Source: Alphaproteobacteria bacterium UBA2966
Lineage (GTDB): Bacteria > Pseudomonadota > Alphaproteobacteria > UBA2966
Assembly (NCBI GenBank): GCA_002348365.1
Contig: DEBC01000097.1
Coordinates: 1-34,789 of the forward strand
Reading direction: 5' to 3'
DNA length: 34,789 bases
Made by a program: the position numbers and the translations under genes. The notes below the pieces were generated by a model, which was not told where the DNA came from, did no database searches, and saw nothing but the letters and a program-made list of their open reading frames with translations. This document shows positions 24,847 to 33,045 of the stretch, in pieces (position 1 is the stretch's first letter; each line of letters begins with the position of its first letter).

Positions 24847-25265
24847 TCATGCGACGACGTTGCCAAACTCCGTGGCTGCTGGGTGGCAGGGGTGGGAATA
24901 ACACTGTCCTGGACCCCAGGCACGGGAAGCTGCTGGGCGTCTACTTTCTCGCGAAGCGCAGCGATCTCGGTTTCCAGCAGGGCATTGTGCCTTCGCAACT
25001 TCCTGGCATTGCGACGCGATTGCCGTCCCGAGAACCATGCCGACAGCCCGCCGACAATGAGCCCGAGCAGAATGGATGACAGAACAATCGCAAACACGGG
25101 TGCCGTAAGTCCGAATGGGAGTGGGTCCAGGTTGATCTCCATGTCGTGCCGGTTCGCCGCCGCGAACGCCGCAACGACGACCAGGAGCGGCAGATAGAGC
25201 AGCCAGAAAAGAGCCTTCACCTTCGGGGATTCCCTATTTGTAAGCCGATCGAATTCTTCGATCAT
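24834..25265 (-). CDS. LapA-domain (DUF1049) inner membrane protein
   Basis: 143 residues from ATG 25265; a GTG at 25220, preceded by AGGGA, would give a 128-residue form beginning right before the first helix. Two membrane helices (ALFWLLYLPLLVVVAAFAAAN and APVFAIVLSSILLGLIVGGLSAWF) flank a short loop, then a basic RRNARKLRRHNALLETEIAALREKV coiled-coil segment and a disordered tail. This matches LapA/YciS-like proteins, which work with LapB in controlling LPS synthesis in enterics. In alphaproteobacteria this gene sits next to ihfB, as here; no lapB is adjacent. The function in this class is not established. Confidence 0.78.
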   Translation of the reverse strand: MIEEFDRLTNRESPKVKALFWLLYLPLLVVVAAFAAANRHDMEINLDPLPFGLTAPVFAIVLSSILLGLIVGGLSAWFSGRQSRRNARKLRRHNALLETEIAALREKVDAQQLPVPGVQDSVIPTPATQQPRSLATSSHELAS

Positions 25266-25385
25266 ATCCCGAGAGCAGATTCATATGACATGGAATCGTT
25301 CGACGTGCCCATTCTCCGAGCCGCCCGGACGATCGTGACTCTGTCAGTTCAGTCTGTTCGCACAATCCAGCGGGGCTGGCTGGTA

Positions 25386-25682
25386 CTACTGTTCAACTCC
25401 AGCCGAGTCGTTCAACCTTTCCCGGAGTTCTTTCCCGGTCTTGAAGAACGGAATGTGCTTCTCACCGACATGGACCGATTGACCGGTTCTGGGATTGCGC
25501 GCCGTTCGCGGTTGCCGCTGTTTGACGGAAAATGTGCCGAATCCACGCAGCTCCACTCTGTCGCCACGGGCTAGCGCCATGGAAATTTCATCGAAAATGG
25601 TGCTGACGATTCTCTCCACATCCCGTTGGAACAGGTGTGGATTCAATTCCGCGAGCCGCGCTATCAGTTCAGACTTAACCAT
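25386..25682 (-). CDS. ihfB: Integration host factor subunit beta
   Basis: 98 residues from ATG 25682. It is a HU/IHF-fold DNA-bending protein starting MVKSELIARLAELNPHL, with VELRGFGTFSVKQRQPRTARNPRTG carrying the proline that intercalates into the minor groove at the arm tip, and ending KELRERLN. The RDVERIVSTIFDEI helix and arm sequence fit IHF-beta rather than HU or IHF-alpha. With IHF-alpha it bends DNA by more than 160 degrees at specific sites. It lies 53 bases after sppA, and 120 bases of sequence without recognisable signals separate it from the lapA-like gene. Confidence 0.95.
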   Translation of the reverse strand: MVKSELIARLAELNPHLFQRDVERIVSTIFDEISMALARGDRVELRGFGTFSVKQRQPRTARNPRTGQSVHVGEKHIPFFKTGKELRERLNDSAGVEQ

Positions 25683-25735
25683 GGGAGCCCCACGTTTCGG
25701 CCGTTCGCGCGCCCGCCTAACGGCAGGTCAGCCCT

Positions 25736-26650
25736 TCAAAACACGCTCTGAGGGTGCCAAAGAGAGATCAGCCCGTCAAGTGTAAGTCGTTCAGAAAGCG
25801 TTGTTTTTCCGATCACGCTCATGAATCTTTCGATTAATCTGCGCTTCGAATTGTCGATCTCGATCTTCAGCAACGGTAAGGCGGTGGAAAGGTTGTGTGT
25901 CTTGCTGAGCCATTCTCGTGCCTGCCGCCGTCCGCCGACCTCGTCGATCAGGCCCAGCTGCAGCGCCTGGCGTCCCGTGAAGAGTCTGCCGTCCGCGACC
26001 TGTTGAATTCTGTCTGCGGCAAGGTTCCGTCGGTTCGCGATGATGTCGACAAACCAGGCATGGGTATCATCGATGACGGCCTGAGTCGCGTCACGGGCTT
26101 CGTCGGTCATGGGTTCCAGGGGTGACGGGACGCTCTTCAACGGGGACGACTTAATCGCTTCTGCAGAGACTCCAATCTTTTCCAACAGGCCGGTGAACTG
26201 CGCCGTTTGGATCAGCACGCCGATTGAACCGGTCAAGGAACTCTCACCGGCTACGATATGATCAGTTGCCGCTGCGACCAGATACGCGGCGGATGTGCCG
26301 ACGGTCTTGACGACGCCGACCACCGGCTTCCTCTCTGCGACAAGACGAATGTCGTGGTAAAGCGATTCACCTCCGATGGTCGTGCCACCGGGGCTGTCGA
26401 TATTGACGATCAGGGCCTTGGCGCGACCATTCTCGGCGACACGCTGCAGCAATTCGCTTCGAAGATCATCATCCACAATAAGGCCGGTTACCCCGATCTC
26501 GGCGATGTGATCCCTGCCGGTTACCAGGTCGACACGAAACAGCGCGATGAAAGCAAGCGTTATGACGGCGGCAAGGGCCGCAAGCCGCCATAAGGTGAGG
26601 CGGCGCTTCAAGCGCCGGCGATCAAGAATTGCGTCGGCATCGAGAGACAT
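25736..26650 (-). CDS. sppA: Signal peptide peptidase SppA-like S49 protease
   Basis: 304 residues from ATG 26650. A basic N-terminus (RRRLKRRLTLWR) precedes one membrane helix (about 22-39), then a single S49 domain: IVNIDSPGGT, the nucleophile region VGTSAAYLVAAATDHIVAGESSLTGSIGV with likely Ser120, and SSPLKSVPSPLEPM with likely general base Lys172; the domain ends near GRLFTGRQALQLGLIDEVG. The short form resembles Bacillus SppA and forms octamers that degrade signal peptides in the membrane. Around the nucleophile the usual SGGY is SAAY, a modest deviation. The gene follows rpsA by 74 bases. Confidence 0.91.
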   Translation of the reverse strand: MSLDADAILDRRRLKRRLTLWRLAALAAVITLAFIALFRVDLVTGRDHIAEIGVTGLIVDDDLRSELLQRVAENGRAKALIVNIDSPGGTTIGGESLYHDIRLVAERKPVVGVVKTVGTSAAYLVAAATDHIVAGESSLTGSIGVLIQTAQFTGLLEKIGVSAEAIKSSPLKSVPSPLEPMTDEARDATQAVIDDTHAWFVDIIANRRNLAADRIQQVADGRLFTGRQALQLGLIDEVGGRRQAREWLSKTHNLSTALPLLKIEIDNSKRRLIERFMSVIGKTTLSERLTLDGLISLWHPQSVF

Positions 26651-26724
26651 TGCATTACCTCTCGTTCGGTCGGCGGGCCTTACGCGTTAGCAGACCCAAG
26701 CGCCAAGCCCCGAGGAGAAGACCG

Positions 26725-28632
26725 CTATTTATTGGAGCCGGGTTCTTCCTCTGACTCGGTGTCGGACTCTTCAGCGTCGGAAGGCTCGGATTCAGCCTCG
26801 GCCTCTTCTGGCGCGGCGGCCGCCTCCTCAGCCTCCGGCTCGGCATCTTCCACCGCAGATTCTTCCTCAGAAGCGGCTGTTGCGCTCGATTCTTCTGTGT
26901 CGGTTTCGCTCTGCGCTGCTTCGGCTTCACGAGCGCGGCTAATTGCCGCTCCCAGGATATCTCCCAAACTCGCACCGGAATCCGAGGATCCGTACTGCGC
27001 CATCGCTTCACGCTCGTCCGCAATTTCCAGAGCCTTGATCGATAGCGTGACGCGCCGGGAATCCCGGTCGATACTCATGATGGTCGCGTCGACCTTGTCT
27101 CCGACGGCGAAGCGCTCGGGACGCTGTTCGGAACGGTCACGAGAAAGATCGGCCTTGCGGATGAAGCCCTGCAGGTCGTCCTCGAAACTGACTTCGATGC
27201 CGCCCGTGGCGATCTCAGCCACCGTACAGGTTACGGTGTCGCCCTTCTTGAACTTGTCGATGCCAGTGAAGGGGTCCTGCAATAGCTGCTTAACGCCGAG
27301 GCTTACCCGTTCCTTTTCGATATCAATGCTCAGTACCTTGGCACGAACGATATCGCCTTTGTTGTACTGGCCAATCACCTCTTCGCCGGCCCGATCCCAG
27401 TCGAGGTCGGAGAGGTGCACCATGCCGTCGATGTCGCCGGTCAAGCCGATGAATATTCCAAACTCGGTGATGCTTTTGACTTCGCCCTCGACTTCGCTTC
27501 CTTCCGGATGAAGTGCGTGGAACTCGTCCCAGGGGTTCTCGGTGCACTGCTTGATGCCCAGGCTGATCCGGCGCTTCACAGGATCGACATCGAGAACCAT
27601 GACCTCGACTTCCTGGCTTGTGGAAACGATCTTGCCAGGATGGACATTCTTCTTGGTCCAGCTCATCTCCGATACGTGGACCAATCCCTCGACGCCCGGC
27701 TCCAACTCCACGAACGCGCCATAATCGGTGATATTGGTCACGCGGCCCTTGAGTTTCATGTCGACGGGATATTTCCCCTCGACACCATCCCACGGATCCG
27801 CTTCCAGCTGCTTCATGCCGAGGCTGATGCGCTGAGTCTCGGGATTCAGTCGAACAACCTGCACCTTCACGGTTTGGCCGATCTGTACGGCCTCACTTGG
27901 ATGATTGATGCGTCGCCATGCCATGTCGGTGACGTGGAGAAGTCCGTCTACGCCTCCGAGGTCGACAAAGGCACCGTAGTCGGTGATGTTCTTGACGACT
28001 CCATCGAGGACTTGGCCCTCGTGGATGTTGGCGATCAACTCCTGGCGCTCGGCGGCGCGAGCCTCCTCCATGACGGCTCGGCGGGAAACGACGATATTGC
28101 CGCGCCGCCGGTCCATCTTGAGAATTTGAAATGGTTGCGGTTGTCCCATCAGGGGTGCGATGTCCCTCACGGGTCGAACGTCCACCTGGCTCCCAGGCAG
28201 GAAGGCGACGGCGCCCGAAAGGTCGACCGTAAATCCACCTTTCACCCTGCCGAATATGACGCCGCTGACGTGTTCATCCTTGGCAAACGCGTCTTCGAGT
28301 TTCTCCCAGGCCTCTTCGCGCCGGGCTTTCTCGCGGCTTAGCACTGTTTCCCCGTTGAGATTCTCCATGCGCTCGAGATAGACCTCGACGGTGTCGCCTA
28401 TTCCGACTTCGGGTGGCTGACCTTGAACAGAGAATTCCTTGAGGGGGACCCGACCTTCGGATTTCAGCCCAACATCGACGACCGCCATATCATTCTCGAT
28501 AGCGATGATTGTGCCGACGACAACCGTTCCGACCAGGTCGTCTCTATTACCGAAGGATTCTTCGAGAAGTGCGGCGAAGTTCTCTTTATTGTCGGCGGTG
28601 GTCCCGCCGGTCTCGCCTGCCGTGTCCGTCAT
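26725..28632 (-). CDS. rpsA: 30S ribosomal protein S1 with long acidic C-terminal tail
   Basis: 635 residues from ATG 28632, with AGGAG five bases upstream. Six S1 repeats are visible: two degenerate N-terminal ones that bind the ribosome, then four RNA-binding repeats with motifs such as ITDYGAFVDLGGVDGLLHVTD, ITDYGAFVELEPGVEGLVHVS and ITEFGIFIGLTGDIDGMVHLS. The common alphaproteobacterial end, SSDSGASLGDILGAA, lies near residue 560; after it comes a tail of about 68 residues with 28 Asp or Glu and only two basic residues. S1 recruits mRNAs with weak ribosome sites to the 30S subunit. It follows cmk after 138 bases, the usual cmk-rpsA pairing. Confidence 0.97.
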   Translation of the reverse strand: MTDTAGETGGTTADNKENFAALLEESFGNRDDLVGTVVVGTIIAIENDMAVVDVGLKSEGRVPLKEFSVQGQPPEVGIGDTVEVYLERMENLNGETVLSREKARREEAWEKLEDAFAKDEHVSGVIFGRVKGGFTVDLSGAVAFLPGSQVDVRPVRDIAPLMGQPQPFQILKMDRRRGNIVVSRRAVMEEARAAERQELIANIHEGQVLDGVVKNITDYGAFVDLGGVDGLLHVTDMAWRRINHPSEAVQIGQTVKVQVVRLNPETQRISLGMKQLEADPWDGVEGKYPVDMKLKGRVTNITDYGAFVELEPGVEGLVHVSEMSWTKKNVHPGKIVSTSQEVEVMVLDVDPVKRRISLGIKQCTENPWDEFHALHPEGSEVEGEVKSITEFGIFIGLTGDIDGMVHLSDLDWDRAGEEVIGQYNKGDIVRAKVLSIDIEKERVSLGVKQLLQDPFTGIDKFKKGDTVTCTVAEIATGGIEVSFEDDLQGFIRKADLSRDRSEQRPERFAVGDKVDATIMSIDRDSRRVTLSIKALEIADEREAMAQYGSSDSGASLGDILGAAISRAREAEAAQSETDTEESSATAASEEESAVEDAEPEAEEAAAAPEEAEAESEPSDAEESDTESEEEPGSNK

Positions 28633-28770
28633 TCCGTCTCCTGTTGTGCGATCCCATCAACGCACGAATGATATTGCATAGCGGAACCACCCCGCCGCGC
28701 TGCCGGCATTCGCCAAGGGCGATGTTTTTACAGGCATTTTCACGGCTGGCGTAGGCGCTAAGCACAAAGC

Positions 28771-29406
28771 TCAGTTGCTTGACCCTGAAATATAGACCTT
28801 CAGAGCTGCAAAGGCTGCGTCTATAGACAAATTCGTCGTGTCTAGCAAGTACGCGTCCTCGGCAGTTTTAAGAGGTGACTCGCCGCGATTGGTGTCTCGT
28901 GCGTCCCGCTCGCGTGTCATCGCCAACACCTCTTGCTCGGTAACCGTATCGCCCTTGTCGCGCAATTCGAGGAAGCGACGATGCGCGCGCGCCTCTGGCG
29001 ACGCCGTAACGTAGACTTTGAAGTCGGCATCGGGACACACCACGGTACCGATGTCTCGGCCATCCAACACGGCGCCCTGGGCGCCGCCGGGAGGCGTTTG
29101 GGCGAAGCTGCGCTGAAAGCCGACGAGCGCCTGACGGACTTCGGGAATCGCGGCGACCTTGGATGCAGCCAGACCGACGACCTCGGTCTTCAGCTCAGAA
29201 TTAGTCAGTTCATTCGGATTCAGTGATTTCGCAGCCTTTTCTGCGGCCTCCCGGTCCGCTGGATCATCGCCGTTCCGCAGCATCTTCAATCCTACAGCGC
29301 GGTAGAGTGAGCCTGTATCCAGCCAAGCCAGGCGGAAGTGTTCTGCCACCAACCTGGAGAGCGTCCCTTTGCCGGAGGCGGCAGGGCCATCAATCGCGAT
29401 GATCAT
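28771..29406 (-). CDS. cmk: (d)CMP kinase
   Basis: 211 residues from ATG 29406, overlapping the aroA stop as ATGA. The P-loop is IDGPAASGKGT near the N-terminus, followed by LDTGSLYRAVGLK, VLDGRDIGTVVCPDAD, and the lid region RDARDTNRGESPLKTAEDA. It phosphorylates CMP and dCMP. The aroA-cmk-rpsA order is common in Proteobacteria. Length is standard. Confidence 0.96.
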   Translation of the reverse strand: MIIAIDGPAASGKGTLSRLVAEHFRLAWLDTGSLYRAVGLKMLRNGDDPADREAAEKAAKSLNPNELTNSELKTEVVGLAASKVAAIPEVRQALVGFQRSFAQTPPGGAQGAVLDGRDIGTVVCPDADFKVYVTASPEARAHRRFLELRDKGDTVTEQEVLAMTRERDARDTNRGESPLKTAEDAYLLDTTNLSIDAAFAALKVYISGSSN

Positions 29407-30743
29407 TCGGTGGCCACGGCGGAGGTGTGAATCTCAGCGCCGAGTTCATTCATGATTTCAACGAACTCAGGGAAACTTGTACCAATAGTCTGGGCATCGC
29501 TCACCGTGATCGGATTTTCCGCGGCCATGCCCAGCAAGAGAAACGACATGGCAATTCTATGGTCGAGATCACTCGAGATGTCTGCGCCTCCGGCGATCGA
29601 ACCCCCTGAACCGCGAACGGTGAATCCGTCATCAAATTCTTCGACGGTTACACCACAGCGCTGCAGTCCCACCACCATGGCCGAGATGCGATCACTCTCC
29701 TTCACTCTCAGTTCACGCACGCCACGCATGACGGTGGTCCCTTGAGCCACTGACGCTAATGCACCCAGGACCGGGTATTCATCAATCATGGTCGGAGCGC
29801 GTTCAGGCGGAACTTCAATGCCTGACAGGCCGACATGCCGAATGCAGACATCCGCCACGGGCTCACCGCACTCGGTGCGATTGCGCGACAGTTGAACCTC
29901 TGCACCCATGTCCCGCACCGTGTCGAGAAACCCGGTGCGCAGGGGGTTGATGTTCACGTTTTCGACCGTGATGTCCGATTCGGGAATCATCAGGGCAGCC
30001 GCTAGGAGGAATGCTGCCGAGGATGGATCCCCGGGCACGGAGATGGGTCGGCCCGTCAATTCGGGTTGTCCCTCAATCGTTATCTTTCTGCCGCCATTCG
30101 CCGCGTCATCAATCGAGACAGTCGCGTCGAAGTACGACAGCATCCTCTCAGTGTGATCACGGGTCGGTGCGGGCTCGATCACCGTAGTTCGCCCCGTCGT
30201 GTTCAGCGCGGCCAGGAGAACGGCCGACTTTACCTGAGCGGATGCGACCGGAAGCTCATAGTCGATCGGTAAAGGTGTTGCAGCACCTCGCACCATCAAC
30301 GGCAAGAGGCCATCGTCTCTGGTAGATATCTCGGCTCCCATGCGCTCCAGCGGGACGACGACGCGTTTCATCGGCCTCATCGAGAGGGACGAATCTCCCG
30401 TAAAGTGCGTGACGATATCCTGGGTGGCGACAGCACCCATGAGCAGCCGTGCACCCGTCCCGGAGTTTCCGAGATCGAGCACGGAGGAAGGTTCGTGGAA
30501 TCCTCCGACGCCACAGCCAAAGACGGTGCGCGAGGTCGGGCTGTCCGCCAGGATCTCTGTCCCGAGCTGACGCAATGCTGCCTCCGTCGCGGCCACGTCT
30601 TCTCCTCGGGAGATACCGGTGATCTCCGTCTTGCCGATGGCAAGCGCCCCGAGTATCAGGGCGCGATGGGAGATCGATTTGTCACCGGAAACCCGGGTTG
30701 TACCGGTAAGAGATCGGGCGCGATGGGAAGCGAGCGCTTTCAA
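29403..30743 (-). CDS. aroA: 5-enolpyruvylshikimate-3-phosphate synthase, class II type
   Basis: 446 residues if started at TTG 30743 (a weak AGG lies upstream); TTG 30758 and TTG 30866 are other options and no ATG or GTG is suitably placed. Marks are SGDKSISHRALI near the N-terminus, LDLGNSGTGARLLMG, ASAQVKSAVLLA, TRDHTERM, PGDPSSAAF, MIDEYPVL, ELRVKESDR and LDHRIAMSFL. The overall pattern, including RDHTE and SAQVK, matches class II (CP4-like) enzymes. At the PEP site the loop is GNSGT; the CP4 enzyme has GNAAT with alanine, so this protein has the glycine of glyphosate-sensitive enzymes. It makes EPSP from shikimate-3-phosphate and PEP. It overlaps cmk downstream. Confidence 0.95.
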   Translation of the reverse strand: MKALASHRARSLTGTTRVSGDKSISHRALILGALAIGKTEITGISRGEDVAATEAALRQLGTEILADSPTSRTVFGCGVGGFHEPSSVLDLGNSGTGARLLMGAVATQDIVTHFTGDSSLSMRPMKRVVVPLERMGAEISTRDDGLLPLMVRGAATPLPIDYELPVASAQVKSAVLLAALNTTGRTTVIEPAPTRDHTERMLSYFDATVSIDDAANGGRKITIEGQPELTGRPISVPGDPSSAAFLLAAALMIPESDITVENVNINPLRTGFLDTVRDMGAEVQLSRNRTECGEPVADVCIRHVGLSGIEVPPERAPTMIDEYPVLGALASVAQGTTVMRGVRELRVKESDRISAMVVGLQRCGVTVEEFDDGFTVRGSGGSIAGGADISSDLDHRIAMSFLLLGMAAENPITVSDAQTIGTSFPEFVEIMNELGAEIHTSAVATE

Positions 30744-30878
30744 TTTCGGCCTGCACAAGAATGAAGTGATGGCAATCCGGCTGCGGAGTGGTGCCTCACG
30801 AACCCGGGAGGGATGTTTGCAGTTGTTGCAAGAATTTTCCCTGGACGATTCGCAGCCACCCGGCAATCCACAAAACTT

Positions 30879-30907
30879 TTGACAGGTTGGCTCGTTCGTG
30901 GCAATTG
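30879..30907 (+). promoter_or_regulatory. Candidate promoter for the TIGR02300 gene
   Basis: A perfect TTGACA -35 box lies at 30879-30884. The expected -10 position (30902-30907, caattg) is a poor match. Location in the divergent aroA/TIGR02300 gap, about 60 bases upstream of the GTG, supports it weakly. Confidence 0.3.
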
Positions 30908-30965
30908 GGACACCCCCAATTTCGAAGACCCTCTGAATTTTTTGAAGTGACCAGGAGTTATCCGC

Positions 30966-31343
30966 GTGTCCAAACCTGAATGGGGTGAAAAGCGGGAATG
31001 CTCAGAATGTGGGGCTCGCTTTTACGATCTCAAGCGTGACCCAATCGTCTGCCCGAAGTGCGATACGCAATTCGTGGTCGTCGTTGAGAAGTCTCCGCCG
31101 CCGCCGCCCGAGGAAAAACCAGCTCCGGCCGCCTCACCGACACCGGCCGAAAGCGCCGATGAGTCTAAGGCGACAGAAGGAGATGACGAGGTTGGCGAAC
31201 TCGCAGACATCGAAATTGAAGAAGCCGATAACGCCGACGACGACGGCGACGATCTGATCGAGGATTCGGTTGAACTCGATGAAGATGACGACATGTCAGA
31301 TGTACTCGACGGTGCGATCGACGAAACGAAGACTGCGGAGTAA
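30966..31343 (+). CDS. TIGR02300-family protein with zinc-ribbon-like N-terminus and acidic tail
   Basis: 125 residues from GTG 30966, with AGGAG eight bases upstream. Residues 1-36 carry CSECG and CPKCD pairs (Cys12, 15, 29, 32) flanking GARFYDLKRDPIV, the hallmark of this alphaproteobacterial family. A Pro-rich linker and a strongly acidic tail follow (runs such as ADDDGDD and LDEDDDMSD). The function is unknown; the metal-binding knuckle suggests a nucleic-acid or protein contact. It is divergent from aroA and directly upstream of tRNA-Ala, and may be co-transcribed with it, since only about 40 bases separate them. Confidence 0.9.
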   Translation: MSKPEWGEKRECSECGARFYDLKRDPIVCPKCDTQFVVVVEKSPPPPPEEKPAPAASPTPAESADESKATEGDDEVGELADIEIEEADNADDDGDDLIEDSVELDEDDDMSDVLDGAIDETKTAE

Positions 31344-31383
31344 ACGAGCAGCGGGTAGCGGTGACGCACGCGAAATAGCACTC

Positions 31384-31459
<76 letters not shown>

Positions 31460-31467
31460 AACAGTCG

Positions 31468-31505
31468 AGGGGTTAGGTCGGAACTGGCCTGACCCCTTTG
31501 CTTTT
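31468..31505 (+). terminator. Intrinsic terminator after tRNA-Ala
   Basis: A 12-bp stem (aggggttaggtc with ggcctgacccct, two G-U pairs) around the loop ggaact is followed by ttgctttt. It begins nine bases after the tRNA CCA and is the clearest intrinsic terminator in the window. Confidence 0.85.
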
Positions 31506-31616
31506 GGGTTGCCCAACGAATCGGGCCGGGCCGATTATCGCGAATGTCTGATTGGATGTAGTGGCGTTCCAGGCAATCCGCGCTGGGTCTGGAGCCGTAG
31601 AACGGAGGATACGCGC

Positions 31617-32957
31617 TTGAAGCGGCAGTCTCCAATTCCGGATCCTGTAGTGGCAGATATCCAATTACCTTCGTATTGCGACGTTGTTGTCGTCGGTGCC
31701 GGAATTGCCGGTGCTAGTACGGCGCTCGCGTTGGCGGATGCTGGACTGCGCACGGTGCTTTGCGAAAAGGGCATCGTGGCGGGTGAGCAATCCAGCCGGA
31801 ACTGGGGCTGGGTTCGCAAAATGCACCGCGATCCACGCGAACTGCCATTGATGCTGGAGTCGCTGAGGATCTGGGAGGGGTTTGAAAAGACCTTGGACGT
31901 GGACACCGGATTTCGTCGTTCGGGCATTGCCTACCTCTGCAGGACTGCTGCGGATGTGGAACGCTACGAGGACTGGCTTGAACAGGTGCGGGAATTTCAG
32001 GTCGATTCTCGTCTTGTTTCAAGGGCGGAGATCGACCACGTGTTGCCCGGGTGTCAGGGCGACTGGCAGGGCGCGTTCTATACCCCGACCGATGCCAGAG
32101 CGGAGCCTCAAAAGGCGACCCCCGCAATCGCCCGGGCGGCGCAACGCCTTGGCGCCAGTGTGGTAACCAATTGCGCCGTACGCGGGGTTGAGACGACCGG
32201 CGGACGTATATCCGGTGTCGTGACAGAGCGAGGGCACATCGCCTGCGACTCGGTGGTCGTCGCGGCGGGTGCCTGGTCCGGCCTGTTCTGCAGAAGTTTG
32301 GGGGTGCGCTTCCCGCAATTGCATGTCGTGTCTTCGGTCTTACGAACGGAAGCATTCGACGGCGGGCCGGAGACCGCTGCCTGGGGCCAGGATTTCGCCT
32401 ATCGCAAGCGATTGGATGGGGGTTACAGCGTGGCCAACGGTGGTTGGAATGATGTGGATCTGGTGCCCGACAGTTTCAGGTTTGCGAGGCAATTCATGTC
32501 GGCGTTGAGGAACGAGTGGGGCAGCCTGAGATTTCGACTCGGTCGAGCGTTTATAGACCAGGCCCGTCAACCCAAGTCATGGGAATTGGATGAGATCAGC
32601 CCGTTCGAGCGGGTAAGGATTCTAGACCCGGCCCCCTCCCAGGAGGCCTTGGACTCCGCACGCAAGGCACTGTCCCGGACCTTCCCGATATTCGAGAACC
32701 GGATCGTCGAACAAGGATGGGCGGGAACCATTGATGCAACGCCCGATGCCGTACCGGTTATCTCGGAAGTGACATCTCTGAGCGGCCTGTTTCTGATCTC
32801 CGGATTTTCCGGTCATGGATTCGGTATCGGTCCCGGTGCCGGATATCTGATGTCGGACCTGGTTCGCGGTGAATCTCCCCGCGTCGATCCAAAACCTTTC
32901 CGGTTTTCCAGGTTCAGCGACGGTTCGCCCTTGAGACCGATGTCGCGATCCGTCTGA
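31617..32957 (+). CDS. FAD-dependent oxidoreductase, DAO (DadA-like) family
   Basis: 446 residues from TTG 31617, chosen for GGAGGA at 31604-31609; the frame stays open to a TTG at 31509, but that would place the start against the tRNA terminator. The FAD-binding fold begins CDVVVVGAGIAGASTALALA and the second glycine-rich element LRTVLCEKG follows; SSRNWGWVRKMHRDPRELPL is typical of this subgroup. The C-terminal FAD motif is GLFLISGFSGHGFGIGPGAG. Members oxidise secondary amines or D-amino acids, often feeding the respiratory chain; the substrate here is unknown. There is no operon partner: a terminator lies upstream and the next gene is convergent. Confidence 0.88.
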   Translation: MKRQSPIPDPVVADIQLPSYCDVVVVGAGIAGASTALALADAGLRTVLCEKGIVAGEQSSRNWGWVRKMHRDPRELPLMLESLRIWEGFEKTLDVDTGFRRSGIAYLCRTAADVERYEDWLEQVREFQVDSRLVSRAEIDHVLPGCQGDWQGAFYTPTDARAEPQKATPAIARAAQRLGASVVTNCAVRGVETTGGRISGVVTERGHIACDSVVVAAGAWSGLFCRSLGVRFPQLHVVSSVLRTEAFDGGPETAAWGQDFAYRKRLDGGYSVANGGWNDVDLVPDSFRFARQFMSALRNEWGSLRFRLGRAFIDQARQPKSWELDEISPFERVRILDPAPSQEALDSARKALSRTFPIFENRIVEQGWAGTIDATPDAVPVISEVTSLSGLFLISGFSGHGFGIGPGAGYLMSDLVRGESPRVDPKPFRFSRFSDGSPLRPMSRSV

Positions 32958-33045
32958 TCGAGAATTCGGGTAAGCCGCGGCAAATTCTGGTTCTGCGCGT
33001 TCGCCGCGCCATGGCCGTGTGGGGCAAACTCCCGGATCAAATGCG

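Noticed and set aside
26732..27511. Ser-rich frame opposite the rpsA acidic tail
   Set aside because: Reverse complement of Glu/Ala codons gives Ser/Ala repeats automatically; not a gene.
27415..28341. 308-codon plus-strand frame opposite rpsA
   Set aside because: Antisense shadow of the S1 repeats; no start signal and no family resemblance.
30969..31340. Acidic low-complexity tail of the TIGR02300 protein as an anomaly
   Set aside because: Acidic tails are normal for this family.
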